From Streptomyces sp. MUM 2J (GTDB lineage: Bacteria; Actinomycetota; Actinomycetes; Streptomycetales; Streptomycetaceae), in assembly GCF_022414535.1 (NCBI RefSeq), contig NZ_JADWYM010000009.1, positions 62,001 through 126,000 of the forward strand: a stretch of 64,000 nucleotides of DNA, written 5' to 3'. Of this stretch, positions 1-8,974 are shown one piece after another. How positions within the stretch are numbered: the stretch's first letter is position 1; every line of letters begins with the position of its first letter. A model generated the notes under the pieces. The model saw nothing but the letters and a program-made list of their open reading frames with translations, searched no databases and was not told the DNA's origin. The position numbers were made by a program, and so were the translations under genes.

Positions 1-1198
1 GATAGACCGATCCCGCCCAGCAGGCCTCGTCGTGCGGGTGGGCGTCGATCACCTCGACGGGACCACGACCGGACTCGGCCGTACTGCTCACCCGGTAGAC
101 GAGGACGCCGGCACGGCAGGCGGCACGGTCGTTGCCGACCGGCCCGCGCGCCTCGAACGCCAGGACGCTGTCGCGGCCGGTGCGGACGACGGCGAGCTTG
201 ACGCCGTTGCCGAGGCCGAAGGCGGGCGCGCCCGCGGCGCCGGTGACCGGGGCGCCGGGGCCGGCACCGAGGGGCTCCAGGGTGAGCCGGGTCGGCCGGG
301 TGCCCCGCACACACCTCACCTGCCGCGGCTCCAGCCAGCCCAGCTTCCACTTGTGCCACCCGAAGAGGTCCGGAGCCAGCCCGAACTGACTGCCCATCAG
401 GTCCCAGTCGCCGACGTAGGTGTCCCAGTCACCCTTGCCGTCGACCGGCCGGTGGTAGAGGTCGGGCAGATCGAGGACGTGCCCGGTCTCGTGCGCGAGG
501 ACCAGCCGGTCGGGCGGGTGGTGCTCGAAGACCGTCACGATGCGGTGCAGGTCGGTGCCGTCGGCCCGCAGCGGCGCCTCCAGGTTGACGACCTTCGTGG
601 CGTCCGAGTCGACACCGGGTGCGTCCGGGTCGGCGACCAGGTAGACGATGTCGTACCGGGAGAAGTCGACGTGCGGATCGGTGACGGCGAGCGCGTCGCG
701 CAGGTAGGCGCCACGGTCCGCGGCGTTCCAGTCGCGCTGTATGTCATAGGCGGTGGAGGGACGCGGCATCCGGAACCAGCGCCGCAGGGCGTGGGGGTGC
801 AGGGTGAACCTGCCGTAGGAGGCACGGGTGAAGTAGCGGCTGGTGTCGGGGAAGTGGTCGGCGGCCAGTTCGGCGGGGGTGGCCAGGGGCTCGGAGTCCG
901 GGAAGGAGAGGAAGAGCATGACGGCGTCCAGCGGGCGGGTCGGCCGCGGATAGGCGGCGTTCCAGGTGTCGAGCCCCTCGGAGTGGTGGGCTGCGGTGCG
1001 CCGCAGGGCGCAGGGCGCCGTGGAGAAGGGTTCGGCGACCGAGGGGCCCGAGATCAGGGAGGTCGCGGCGAGGGCCGCCATGGTGGTGAACACGGCCGCG
1101 GTGCTGCGCAGTCGGGGCCGCAGGAGAGCACCGCCGAGCCCCCGGGCGCGCACGGCGGCCGTACGGGCGAGTCCCTTGAGGCGGAGCTGACGCGGCAA
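1..1198 (-). CDS. M6-family secreted metalloprotease (3' end beyond window)
   Basis: Probable extracellular zinc metallopeptidase of the immune-inhibitor-A-like M6 family. The minus-strand frame stays open to base 1, so the C-terminus is missing. The zinc-binding motif HETGH is encoded at 479-493, followed by LDLPDLYHRP, and a downstream GDWDLMG segment is the usual M6 'D-x-M-G' surrounding. I chose the TTG start at 1196-1198 because GGAGG sits 5 nt upstream. The N-terminus then has an Arg-rich stretch and an Ala-rich hydrophobic segment ending near ISGPSVA, fitting a secretion signal. An internal ATG at 1079-1081 is the alternative start. It is transcribed divergently from the c-di-GMP gene. 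Confidence 0.82.
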   Translation of the reverse strand, partial: MPRQLRLKGLARTAAVRARGLGGALLRPRLRSTAAVFTTMAALAATSLISGPSVAEPFSTAPCALRRTAAHHSEGLDTWNAAYPRPTRPLDAVMLFLSFPDSEPLATPAELAADHFPDTSRYFTRASYGRFTLHPHALRRWFRMPRPSTAYDIQRDWNAADRGAYLRDALAVTDPHVDFSRYDIVYLVADPDAPGVDSDATKVVNLEAPLRADGTDLHRIVTVFEHHPPDRLVLAHETGHVLDLPDLYHRPVDGKGDWDTYVGDWDLMGSQFGLAPDLFGWHKWKLGWLEPRQVRCVRGTRPTRLTLEPLGAGPGAPVTGAAGAPAFGLGNGVKLAVVRTGRDSVLAFEARGPVGNDRAACRAGVLVYRVSSTAESGRGPVEVIDAHPHDEACWAGSVY

Positions 1199-1515
1199 CG
1201 GGACCTCCGGAAGCGATGGACGAGACACCGCCCCCAGCTTGTCCGTGTTTATTGCCGTATTGCCTGTTTATCTGATCCAGACGTGTGAGGGACGCGACAC
1301 GGGGCCCCACCAGGCCGACACCCCCGAATCACTCACGGAACGTCACGTTCGGTCGAGGGTGGGAACAAGCCGCCCAGGCGCACGCAGAAACGATCTGCTG
1401 CAGTGGCCCCGCGATCCTGAACCGTGGACGACGGCTGGAAGGGACTGGCGGCAACCTCTATGATCGGCACACTTTCCTGCGCGGACAACGATCGAGTGGA
1501 CTGCGGGAGCGAGCG
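1199..1515. other. Intergenic region between divergent genes, with candidate promoter
   Basis: This is a 317-nt gene-free stretch between the M6 protease (leftward) and the PAS-GGDEF-EAL gene (rightward). It holds a relatively AT-rich patch at about 1245-1275. The sequence TATGAT at 1459-1464 lies about 50 nt before the rightward start and could be a -10 box. I see no repeat, RNA gene or small ORF with a ribosome binding site. Confidence 0.4.
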
Positions 1516-3390
1516 GTGAACGGAACGTCCGAGGGGCCGACGCCCGCGACAGACATCGACGGGTCGACCGTTACGGAGAGTGATGTGATCGACTCCGCCC
1601 GTGCCGGATCGCCCACCGCGCGGACCGGATCACCTGCTCTCCGTCCCGAGGCCACGCGCCGCGCCCCCTACCAAACCGCCTTCACCGCCGCACCGCTCGC
1701 CATGGCCGTGGTCGACCCCGAGGGCCTGGTCGTGCACGCCAACGACATGCTCGGGGACCTGCTCGGCCGCGCACCGGACGAGTTGGCCGGACGGGCCGCG
1801 GCCGACCTGGTGGACCTGGCCTCCGACGCCCGCACCTGGCACACCTACCGCGAGGTGCTGCGCGGCCGCACGGCGATGCTGCGCTGCACGCGCCGCCTGA
1901 AGCATCCCGGCGGCCCGGCGGTGTGGGCGCAGGTCACCGTCTCCCCGCTGGCCGGGGACGAGCCCGGCGTCCTGCTGTCGATCGCCGACATCAGCGCCCG
2001 CCGCGAACTCCAGGCGAGGCTGCGGCACTTGGAGATGCACGACCCGGTGACCAGGCTGCCCAACCGCGCCCTCTTCTTCGAGCGCCTGTCGGCGGCGCTG
2101 GACGCGGAGTCGTACGAACTGGGCGGCACCGGCCGGATCGGCCTGTGCTACCTGGACCTGGACGGCTTCAAGGCCATCAACGACACCCTCGGGCACCGCG
2201 AGGGAGACCGCCTGCTCGCGGCGGTCGCCGAGCGGCTGACCCGCTGCGCCGACGACGCCGGGCACAACCGGGTCAGCGCCCCGCTGGTGGCGCGGCTGGG
2301 CGGCGACGAGTTCGCGCTCCTCGTGGAGGACTCCACCGGGACGGAGCAGCTCTCGGAGCTCGCCGAAGCGGTCCTGACGGCCCTTCAGGCGCCCTTCGAC
2401 CTGGCCGGTCAGCGCCTGTCGCTGTCGGCCTCGATCGGTGTCGTCGAACGTCACGCCGCCGGTACGACGGCCACCGGGCTCATGCAGGCGGCCGACACGA
2501 CGCTGTACTGGGCCAAGGCCGACGGCAAGGCCCGCTGGACCCTGTTCGACCCCGAGCGCAACGCCCACCTGATGACTCGTCAGGCACTGGCGTCCACTCT
2601 CCGCCCCGCCATCGAGCGGGGCGAGTTCGTCCTCGACTACCAGCCGCTGGTCGGCATGTCGGACGGGCGGCTGCGCGGCGTGGAGGCCCTGGTGCGCTGG
2701 GACCACCCGCGCTTCGGAGTGCTACCGCCGAATCGGTTCATCACACTGGCCGAGGAGGACGGTTCCATCGTGCCGCTGGGCCGCTGGATCCTGGCCGCCG
2801 CCTGCCGTCAGGCACGCCGCTGGCAGCACGAGCACCCCGGGGAACCGCCGGTCTTCGTCAGCGTCAACGTCGCCGTCCGCCAGGTCTGGGACTCGGACCT
2901 GGTCGCGGACGTGGCCCGGACCCTGGCCGAGACCGGCCTGGCGCCGCACCTCCTCCAGCTGGAGCTGACGGAGTCGGCGGTCATGGGCTCCGCGGGCCGC
3001 CCGCTGCGTACGCTCCAGGCCCTCAGCGACATGGGCGTGCGCATCGCCATCGACGACTTCGGGACCGGCTACTCGAACCTGGCCTATCTCAGCCGCCTCC
3101 CGGTCGACGTGCTGAAGCTCGACGGCTCCTTCGTGCGCGGATTCCAGTACGACGGCGGCGACGCCGGCCCGAGCCCCGCCGACGAGGTCATCGTCGAGGC
3201 GATGATCCAGCTGGCCCACCGCCTCGGCCTCACCGTCACCGCCGAATGCGTGGAGACGGCCGCCCAGGCCGACCGGCTGCGCGGCATCGGCTGCGACACC
3301 GGCCAGGGCTGGCTGTACTCCCGTCCGGTGCCGCCGGAGCGCATCTCCGAACTGCTGGGCACGGGGGCCGCCTGCACGCCGGGGAGCTGA
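1516..3390 (+). CDS. PAS-GGDEF-EAL c-di-GMP turnover protein
   Basis: Cytoplasmic bifunctional-type cyclic di-GMP enzyme of 624 aa. An N-terminal PAS domain (about residues 50-165, FTAAPLAMAVVDPEG onward) is followed by a GGDEF domain with an intact RLGGDEFALLVE active site. The EAL domain keeps EALVRW, DDFGTGYSNLAYL and KLDGSF, so both synthesis and hydrolysis residues look present. I see no clear RxxD inhibitory site just before GGDEF. I picked GTG at 1516 (GGAG a few nt upstream) because a longer reading back to 1285 has no ribosome binding site and reads as non-coding. In Streptomyces such proteins set c-di-GMP levels read by BldD and so affect development; which activity dominates here cannot be told from sequence. 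Confidence 0.9.
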   Translation: MNGTSEGPTPATDIDGSTVTESDVIDSARAGSPTARTGSPALRPEATRRAPYQTAFTAAPLAMAVVDPEGLVVHANDMLGDLLGRAPDELAGRAAADLVDLASDARTWHTYREVLRGRTAMLRCTRRLKHPGGPAVWAQVTVSPLAGDEPGVLLSIADISARRELQARLRHLEMHDPVTRLPNRALFFERLSAALDAESYELGGTGRIGLCYLDLDGFKAINDTLGHREGDRLLAAVAERLTRCADDAGHNRVSAPLVARLGGDEFALLVEDSTGTEQLSELAEAVLTALQAPFDLAGQRLSLSASIGVVERHAAGTTATGLMQAADTTLYWAKADGKARWTLFDPERNAHLMTRQALASTLRPAIERGEFVLDYQPLVGMSDGRLRGVEALVRWDHPRFGVLPPNRFITLAEEDGSIVPLGRWILAAACRQARRWQHEHPGEPPVFVSVNVAVRQVWDSDLVADVARTLAETGLAPHLLQLELTESAVMGSAGRPLRTLQALSDMGVRIAIDDFGTGYSNLAYLSRLPVDVLKLDGSFVRGFQYDGGDAGPSPADEVIVEAMIQLAHRLGLTVTAECVETAAQADRLRGIGCDTGQGWLYSRPVPPERISELLGTGAACTPGS

Positions 3391-3398
3391 CCCGGCCC

Positions 3399-3428
3399 CG
3401 ATACCCGTGCCGGCGATACCCGTGCCGG
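3399..3428. repeat. Short tandem duplication, 15 bp x2
   Basis: The unit CGATACCCGTGCCGG is repeated head to tail in the 75-nt gap between the convergent c-di-GMP and LLM genes. It may form part of the transcript ends; no clear hairpin with a U-tract is seen. Confidence 0.6.
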
Positions 3429-3465
3429 GGGCATCGGTGCCGCCACACCCCGACGGGCACCGCCG

Positions 3466-4569
3466 TCAGTCCGCGGGGAGCCCGTAGGCGTCGGCGACGA
3501 GCTGATACGACCTCAGCCGCACGTCCCCGCCGTGCGCGTTGGAGGTGAGCATCAGCTCGTCCGCCCCGGTGCGCTTGTGCAGGTCGTCCAGGCCCGCGCG
3601 GACCTCGTCGGCCGTGCCGTGGACGACGTTGGAACTCCAGGACGCGACGAACTCCTCCTCCCGCGGGCTGAACTCGTGCGCCGCGGCCTCCTCCGGTGTC
3701 GGCACCAGCCCCGGCCGCCCCATCCGCAGGCGCAGCATGCTCAGCGCGCCGGCCCGCACCTGCCGCCGGGCCTCCCGCTCGTCGTCGGCGGCGAGGGCGG
3801 CGACGCCGATGAGGGCGTAGGGCCCGTCGAGCACCGCGGACGGCCGGAAGGACTCCCTGTACAGGTCCAGGGCCGGAATCGTGTTCTGCGCCGAGAAGTG
3901 GTGCGCGAAGGCGAACGGCAGCCCCAGCAGGCCGGCCAGCCGTGCACTGAACCCGGACGAACCGAGCAGCCAGATCGGCGGCCGGTGCGGGGACTGCACA
4001 CCGCCCGGCGAGGTGGCCTGGACGGGACCGGGGACGGCGTGGATGCGCCGGTAGGGGTGCCCGTCCGGGAAGTCGTCGTCGAGGAACCGCGTCAACTCGG
4101 CCAGCTGCTCGGGGAAGTCGTCGGCGCCCTCGTCGAGCCGGTCGGCGCGGCGCAGCGCGGCAGCGGTCGCCCCGTCCGTCCCGGGCGCCCGTCCGAGCCC
4201 GAGGTCGATCCGTCCCGGCGCCATCGCCTCCAGCGTCCCGAACTGCTCGGCGATCACCAGCGGCGCGTGGTTGGGCAGCATCACGCCGCCGGAGCCGAGC
4301 CGGATGCGCTTGGTGCGGGCGGCGAGGTGGGCGAGGATCACCGCCGGGGAGGAGGAGGCCACGCCCGGCATCGAGTGGTGCTCGGCCACCCAGTACCGGT
4401 GGAACCCGCGGGACTCGCCCAGCCGGGCGAGGGCGACGCTGGTGCGCAGGGCGTCGGTGGCGGTGCGCCCGGCCCCGACCGTGACCAGGTCCAGCACCGA
4501 CAGCGGCACGGCGGCGGCCCCCCGCGCCGTCCCACGTATCTCGTCGCCGGTGGTGTCGTCTGCGCCCAC
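3466..4569 (-). CDS. LLM-class flavin-dependent oxidoreductase (MsnO8-like)
   Basis: Bacterial-luciferase-fold oxidoreductase of 367 aa, predicted to use reduced flavin on an unknown substrate. The early VLDLVTVGAGRTATDAL segment, RYWVAEHHSMPGVASSSP and RIDLGLGRAPGTD are hallmarks of the subgroup often annotated MsnO8-type monooxygenases. I set the start at GTG 4567-4569 because AGGAGG lies 7 nt upstream; an in-frame GTG 48 nt further out lacks such a site. It is monocistronic and convergent with the c-di-GMP gene. The physiological substrate cannot be predicted. Confidence 0.88.
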   Translation of the reverse strand: MGADDTTGDEIRGTARGAAAVPLSVLDLVTVGAGRTATDALRTSVALARLGESRGFHRYWVAEHHSMPGVASSSPAVILAHLAARTKRIRLGSGGVMLPNHAPLVIAEQFGTLEAMAPGRIDLGLGRAPGTDGATAAALRRADRLDEGADDFPEQLAELTRFLDDDFPDGHPYRRIHAVPGPVQATSPGGVQSPHRPPIWLLGSSGFSARLAGLLGLPFAFAHHFSAQNTIPALDLYRESFRPSAVLDGPYALIGVAALAADDEREARRQVRAGALSMLRLRMGRPGLVPTPEEAAAHEFSPREEEFVASWSSNVVHGTADEVRAGLDDLHKRTGADELMLTSNAHGGDVRLRSYQLVADAYGLPAD

Positions 4570-4800
4570 GGGGGTGCCTCCTGCGGTGTACGGCGTGCGG
4601 TGTCCTCCGGACACCAACAGGAGACGGTCTCCGGTTATTCCGCCGGGGCGGAGGCGTGACGGGAGAAGGAACCGGGACGCATCCCGCGGGGCCGGGGGGC
4701 CACGGCGTGCCGGGGCGCGCCGGGTGCGGCATGCCCCGCCCGGCGCGGCGTCCGGGCCCGCCGAGCCGGCTTCGGGGCCGGGCCCGTGGGGTGATTTGCT

Positions 4801-5532
4801 TCACGCCTGGACCAGCGGCTCCCGTCGGAACAGGACTCCGAGTTCCGGTGCGTTCACCCGGCGGTCCGCCAGCCGCAGCCCCTCCCACACGGTCACCTGG
4901 TTCGCCGTGAGCACCGGCTTGCCCAACTCCTTCTCCAGCGCGGGCAGGCACGCGGCGGTGTGCAGCGCGGTGTCCGGCAGCAGCACCGCGTCCGCGTCCT
5001 CCCGGTCCGCCGCACGGGCCAACGCCAGAACCCGCTCCTCCCCCCAGGTGGAGACCTCGGCCGCCGTGACGATCCCGGCCCCCCGCACCCCGGCCACGTC
5101 CACGCCCGCGGCACGCAGGAAGCCGGCGAACATCCCGGCGATGTCGTCGGGGTAGGTCGCCCCGACGGCGGCCCGGCGCACCCCCAGCTCCCGCACCGCG
5201 TGCACGAAGGCGAACGACGTGGAGGAGGCCGGCATCCCGGCCGCCCGCGCCAGGGCACGCACCTGCTCGTGGGCGCCCTCCCAGCCACGGACGAAGCCGC
5301 CGCTGGTGCACGCCCACACCACCGACTCGGCCCCGGCCAGCCGCAGCTCCTCCACCCCGGCGGCAAGCCGCTCGGGCGCGCCCATCCGGCGCAGCGCGTC
5401 GACCCGGTGCGCGTCCTCGCCGATGTCCGTGTGGACGAGGTCCAGCCGGATGTCGCTGCCCAGGAGCTGCTCGATGCGCGGGTAGTCGTCCTCGGCCGAG
5501 TGGCCCGGATAGAGGAACCCGAGTGCTGTCAT
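4801..5532 (-). CDS. Asp/Glu racemase-family protein (maleate isomerase-like), copy 1
   Basis: Cofactor-independent Asp/Glu racemase superfamily member of 243 aa, close to maleate cis-trans isomerase, arylmalonate decarboxylase and EutA-type proteins. Both catalytic Cys regions expected for the fold are only partly kept: VVWACTSGGFV supplies the first Cys, while the second position (LLPDTALHTAACL) has Asp-Thr where the sister gene has Cys-Thr. Its ATG overlaps the stop of the upstream sister gene by 4 nt (ATGA), so the two are translationally coupled. Loss of the second Cys would fit a decarboxylase-like or altered reaction, or a heteromer with copy 2. The context suggests catabolism of the compound imported by the nearby Ehu-like transporter. 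Confidence 0.85.
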   Translation of the reverse strand: MTALGFLYPGHSAEDDYPRIEQLLGSDIRLDLVHTDIGEDAHRVDALRRMGAPERLAAGVEELRLAGAESVVWACTSGGFVRGWEGAHEQVRALARAAGMPASSTSFAFVHAVRELGVRRAAVGATYPDDIAGMFAGFLRAAGVDVAGVRGAGIVTAAEVSTWGEERVLALARAADREDADAVLLPDTALHTAACLPALEKELGKPVLTANQVTVWEGLRLADRRVNAPELGVLFRREPLVQA

Positions 5533-6338
5533 GTCCACCCTTCCTGCTGCTCGCCGTCCGGCACCTCCGGGACGGCCGGGGGCCATGCCCGCGCGGATTC
5601 GTCGAGCAGCGCCTGATACGGCCCCACGGCCCGGGTACCCAGCCGACGCAGCGCCGCCCACATCGTCACCTGGTTGGCCGACAGCACCGGAATGCGTAGT
5701 TCGGCCTCCAGTTGGGGGATCACGTCGTACGTCGGCAGGTTGGTGCAGGAGATGAACAGCGCGTCCGGCGCCCCGGCTCCCACCGCCCGCCGCGCCATGT
5801 CCGCCACGTCGCGGTACGGGACCTTCCAGATGTGCCGGGTCAGCCCCATGAAGGCGCACCCGGTCACGGTGACGCCCGCGTGCGCCATGTACAGCTCCAG
5901 CGCCCGGGTCACCGACTCGGTGTACGGCGTCACCAGCGCCACCCGGACCGCGCCCAGTTCGGCCAGCGCCTCCAACAGCGCCCCGGAGGTGGTGAGGGCC
6001 GGCACGACACCCGCCCGCACCATCGCCTCGCACATGCGCTGCTCGCCGGTGATCCCGCCGACGAAGCTGCCGGAGGCGCAGGCGTAGGCGACGACCTCGG
6101 GCGTCACCGCGATCAGCGCGCGGACGGCGTCGGTGAGCGTCTCGTGCTCGCTGACCAGCCGGGCCAGGCCGAGACTCACCTCGACCGGGACGTACGGCGT
6201 CCGGGTGAGGTGCAGGGAGACGTCGTCGGGCGTCCAGCGCCACAGTTCCCGGTCGAGCGCGAAGTCGAAGGGCGCGACCACACCGACTCCGCGCTGGGGG
6301 CGGGGGCCGCCGAGAAAAGTGACATCCATGACGCCCAT
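5529..6338 (-). CDS. Asp/Glu racemase-family protein (maleate isomerase/EutA-like), copy 2
   Basis: Second Asp/Glu racemase-superfamily protein, 269 aa, with both catalytic cysteines visible: VVAYACASGSFVGG and LFISCTNLPTYDV. This is the two-Cys pattern of maleate isomerase and EutA-type enzymes. I chose ATG 6338, which has a GAGGCGG ribosome binding site about 8 nt upstream; ATG 6329 is in frame three codons later. It is the first gene of a two-gene operon, overlapping copy 1 by 4 nt. It is divergent from the 2-hydroxyacid dehydrogenase across a 264-nt promoter region. Confidence 0.87.
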   Translation of the reverse strand: MGVMDVTFLGGPRPQRGVGVVAPFDFALDRELWRWTPDDVSLHLTRTPYVPVEVSLGLARLVSEHETLTDAVRALIAVTPEVVAYACASGSFVGGITGEQRMCEAMVRAGVVPALTTSGALLEALAELGAVRVALVTPYTESVTRALELYMAHAGVTVTGCAFMGLTRHIWKVPYRDVADMARRAVGAGAPDALFISCTNLPTYDVIPQLEAELRIPVLSANQVTMWAALRRLGTRAVGPYQALLDESARAWPPAVPEVPDGEQQEGWT

Positions 6339-6602
6339 GGCAGACACCGCCTCGCGGTCGGAGACGACGGGGCAACGGATCGTACAGGCGCCCCTGTTGA
6401 CGACGGTAGGTTCGGGTGCGAGCGTGGTCAATCCGCGCATGTCAGACAGCAGGTCACCGCCCCGACCCGGGTCGGACCACCCGTTTCCGCACCCGGAACA
6501 CCCCGCAAGGCTCCCGCACCACCGCCGGAAGCACGCCCGGAGAACGTCCGAGAACGCCCGGAGACCCCGTCCTTGAAGCAGCCTCCGCAGAAACGGCCCT
6601 GA

Positions 6603-7550
6603 ATGACTGTCCCGACCCTCCTCGTCCTCGACGCGGACCCCCCACCCCGCCTCGGCCGCCTCACCGGCCGCGCCCGGATCGTGCACACGGACGAGACGGG
6701 CCTCGCCGCCCGGCTGCCGGACGCCGACGTGCTGCTGGTGTGGGACTTCACCTCGCACGCGGTGGCCCGGGCCTGGCCCGGCGAAGGCCCGCGCCCGCGC
6801 TGGGTGCACACGGCCAGCGCGGGGGTGGACCACCTGATGTGCCCGGCGCTCGCCGCGTCCGACACGGTGGTCACCAACGCGCGCGGTGTCTTCGACCAGC
6901 CGATCGCCGAGTACGTCGCCGCGCTGGTGCTGGCCATGGCCAAGGACCTGCCCCGGACCTGGGAGCTCCAGCAGAAGCGGGAGTGGCGGCACCGCGAGAG
7001 CATGCGGCTGGCCGGCACGCGCGCGTGCGTGGTCGGTTCCGGGCCGATCGGCCGGGCGATCGCCCGCACCCTGAAGTCGCTCGGTGTGACGGCCGCGATC
7101 GTCGGCCGCACCCCGCGCACCGGCATCCACGGCCCGGACGACCTCGACCGGCTGCTGTCCCGCGCCGACTGGGTGATCGCGGCGGCCCCGCTCACGGACG
7201 CGACGCGCGGCATGTTCGACCTGCGCCGCTTCGGCGTGATGCAGCCCTCCGCCCGCTTCGTCAACGTCGGCCGGGGCCCCCTGGTCGACGAGGACGCCCT
7301 GGCCGAGGCCCTGTCGAAGCGCTGGATCGCGGGCGCCGCGGTGGATGTCCTCACCCATGAACCGCTGGCCCCGAACAGCCCCTTGTGGCAGGTTCCGGGA
7401 CTGCTCGTCTCCCCGCACATGAGCGGCGACACGGTCGGCTGGCGGGAAGAGCTCGGTGCGCAGTTCGTGGAGTTGTACGAGCGCTGGGCCGCCGGCCGGC
7501 CCCTGGTGAACGTGGTCGACAAGAGCCGCGGATACGTCCCCGGCCACTGA
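6603..7550 (+). CDS. D-2-hydroxyacid dehydrogenase
   Basis: NAD(P)-dependent dehydrogenase of the D-isomer-specific 2-hydroxyacid family, 315 aa. The nucleotide-binding fold is seen at VVGSGPIGRAIARTLKSLG. The catalytic Arg lies in NVGRGPLVDEDALAEAL, the Glu region is VLTHEPLAPNSPLW, and the catalytic His is in VSPHMSGDT. It probably interconverts a 2-oxoacid and a D-2-hydroxyacid. It begins the rightward arm of the island and is followed by the amidase after 17 nt, so the two are probably co-transcribed. The specific acid is unknown. Confidence 0.9.
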   Translation: MTVPTLLVLDADPPPRLGRLTGRARIVHTDETGLAARLPDADVLLVWDFTSHAVARAWPGEGPRPRWVHTASAGVDHLMCPALAASDTVVTNARGVFDQPIAEYVAALVLAMAKDLPRTWELQQKREWRHRESMRLAGTRACVVGSGPIGRAIARTLKSLGVTAAIVGRTPRTGIHGPDDLDRLLSRADWVIAAAPLTDATRGMFDLRRFGVMQPSARFVNVGRGPLVDEDALAEALSKRWIAGAAVDVLTHEPLAPNSPLWQVPGLLVSPHMSGDTVGWREELGAQFVELYERWAAGRPLVNVVDKSRGYVPGH

Positions 7551-7567
7551 CGCCCCTGGGAGGATGC

Positions 7568-8974
7568 ATGACGGATCTCACCGAGCTGACCGCCGTACGG
7601 CTCGTCGAGGGCTACCGCAAGGGTGAGTTCTCCCCGGTGGAGGCGACCCGGGCGGCCCTGGAGCGGGCCGGGCGGATCCAGCCACGCGTGAACGCGTTCG
7701 TGCGGCTCCTCACCGAGGAAGCCCTCGCGCAGGCGCGCGCAGCCGAGGACCGTCTGCGGCGCGGTGAGCCCCTCGGGCCGCTGGACGGCGTGCCCGTCAC
7801 CGCCAAGGACATGCTGCTGCTGCGCGGCCACCCCACCCTGCGCGGCTCCCGGACCGTCGCCGAGGACGGGAACTGGGCGGAGGACGCCCCGTCCGTGGCG
7901 CGGCTGCGCGAGCAGGGCGCGGTGTTCATCGGCAAGACCACGACCCCCGAGTTCGGCTGGAAGGGTGTCACCGACTCGCCGCTCACCGGCGTCACGCGCA
8001 ACCCCCGCGACCCGTCCCGCACCGCGGGCGGGTCCAGCGGCGGCAGCGCGGCGGCGGTCGCGCTCGGCGCCGCCCCTCTGTCGCTGGGCACGGACGGCGG
8101 CGGAAGCGTCCGCATCCCCGCCTCGTTCTGCGGGATCTTCGGGCTGAAGCCGACGTACGGCCGGGTCCCGGTGTATCCGGCGAGTCCCTTCGGCACGCTG
8201 TCGCACGTGGGTCCGATGACGCGGGACGCGGCGGACGCGGCACTGCTGCTGGACGTGATCGCCGCGCCGGACGCCCGGGACTGGTCGGCGCTGGGCCCGG
8301 TCACCGGCTCCTGGACCGACGCCCTGGCCGAGGGGGTGCACGGGCTGCGCGTGGCCTATTCGCCGTCGCTCGGCGGGCAGGTCGCGGTCCGGCCGGCCGT
8401 CGCCGCCGGGGTGCGGCGGGCGGTGGAGCGCCTGGCCGGGCTCGGCGCGTACGTCGAGGAGACCGACCCCGACGTCACCGATCCGGTGGACGCCTTCCAC
8501 ACCCTGTGGTTCAGCGGCGCCGCCCGGCTCACCCACGGCCTCGGGCCGCAACAGCGTGAGTTGCTCGACCCCGGGCTGCGGGAGATCTGCGCCCGCGGCG
8601 CCCGGTACAGCGCGCTGGACTATCTCGCGGCGGTCGATGTCCGGATGGACCTGGGCCGCCGGATGGGCCGTTTCCACGAGCGGTACGACCTGCTGCTGAC
8701 GCCGACGCTGCCGATCACCGCGTTCGAGACGGGCGCGGAGGTGCCGCGGGCGTCGGGGCACCGGCGCTGGACGGGGTGGACACCGTTCACCTACCCGTTC
8801 AACCTGACCCAGCAGCCCGCCGCCACGGTCCCGGTCGGGACGGACCCGGGCGGGCTGCCGGTGGGGATGCAGATCGTGGCCGCCCGGCACCGCGACGACC
8901 TGGTGCTGCGGGCGGCGCACGCCCTGTACGAGGCGAACGTCGCGTCCTCAGCGCTCACACCCTCCGGAAGTTGA
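7568..8974 (+). CDS. Amidase (amidase-signature family)
   Basis: Amidase-signature hydrolase of 468 aa that releases ammonia or an amine from a carboxamide. The Ser-cisSer-Lys triad is readable: Lys80 in GVPVTAKDML, the Gly/Ser-rich GGSSGGSAAAVALG around residues 154-167, and the nucleophile region GTDGGGSVRIPASFCG. ATG 7568 has GGGAGG a few nt upstream; an out-of-frame ATG at 7564 is not used. The last 20 nt overlap the convergent DUF3830 gene. Together with the racemase-like and dehydrogenase genes it suggests stepwise breakdown of an amide-containing small molecule. Confidence 0.9.
   Translation: MTDLTELTAVRLVEGYRKGEFSPVEATRAALERAGRIQPRVNAFVRLLTEEALAQARAAEDRLRRGEPLGPLDGVPVTAKDMLLLRGHPTLRGSRTVAEDGNWAEDAPSVARLREQGAVFIGKTTTPEFGWKGVTDSPLTGVTRNPRDPSRTAGGSSGGSAAAVALGAAPLSLGTDGGGSVRIPASFCGIFGLKPTYGRVPVYPASPFGTLSHVGPMTRDAADAALLLDVIAAPDARDWSALGPVTGSWTDALAEGVHGLRVAYSPSLGGQVAVRPAVAAGVRRAVERLAGLGAYVEETDPDVTDPVDAFHTLWFSGAARLTHGLGPQQRELLDPGLREICARGARYSALDYLAAVDVRMDLGRRMGRFHERYDLLLTPTLPITAFETGAEVPRASGHRRWTGWTPFTYPFNLTQQPAATVPVGTDPGGLPVGMQIVAARHRDDLVLRAAHALYEANVASSALTPSGS

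Noticed and set aside
32..1288. Plus-strand open frame of 418 codons at the left edge
   Set aside because: Shadow of the M6 protease, whose minus-strand frame has HETGH, a signal peptide and a ribosome binding site.
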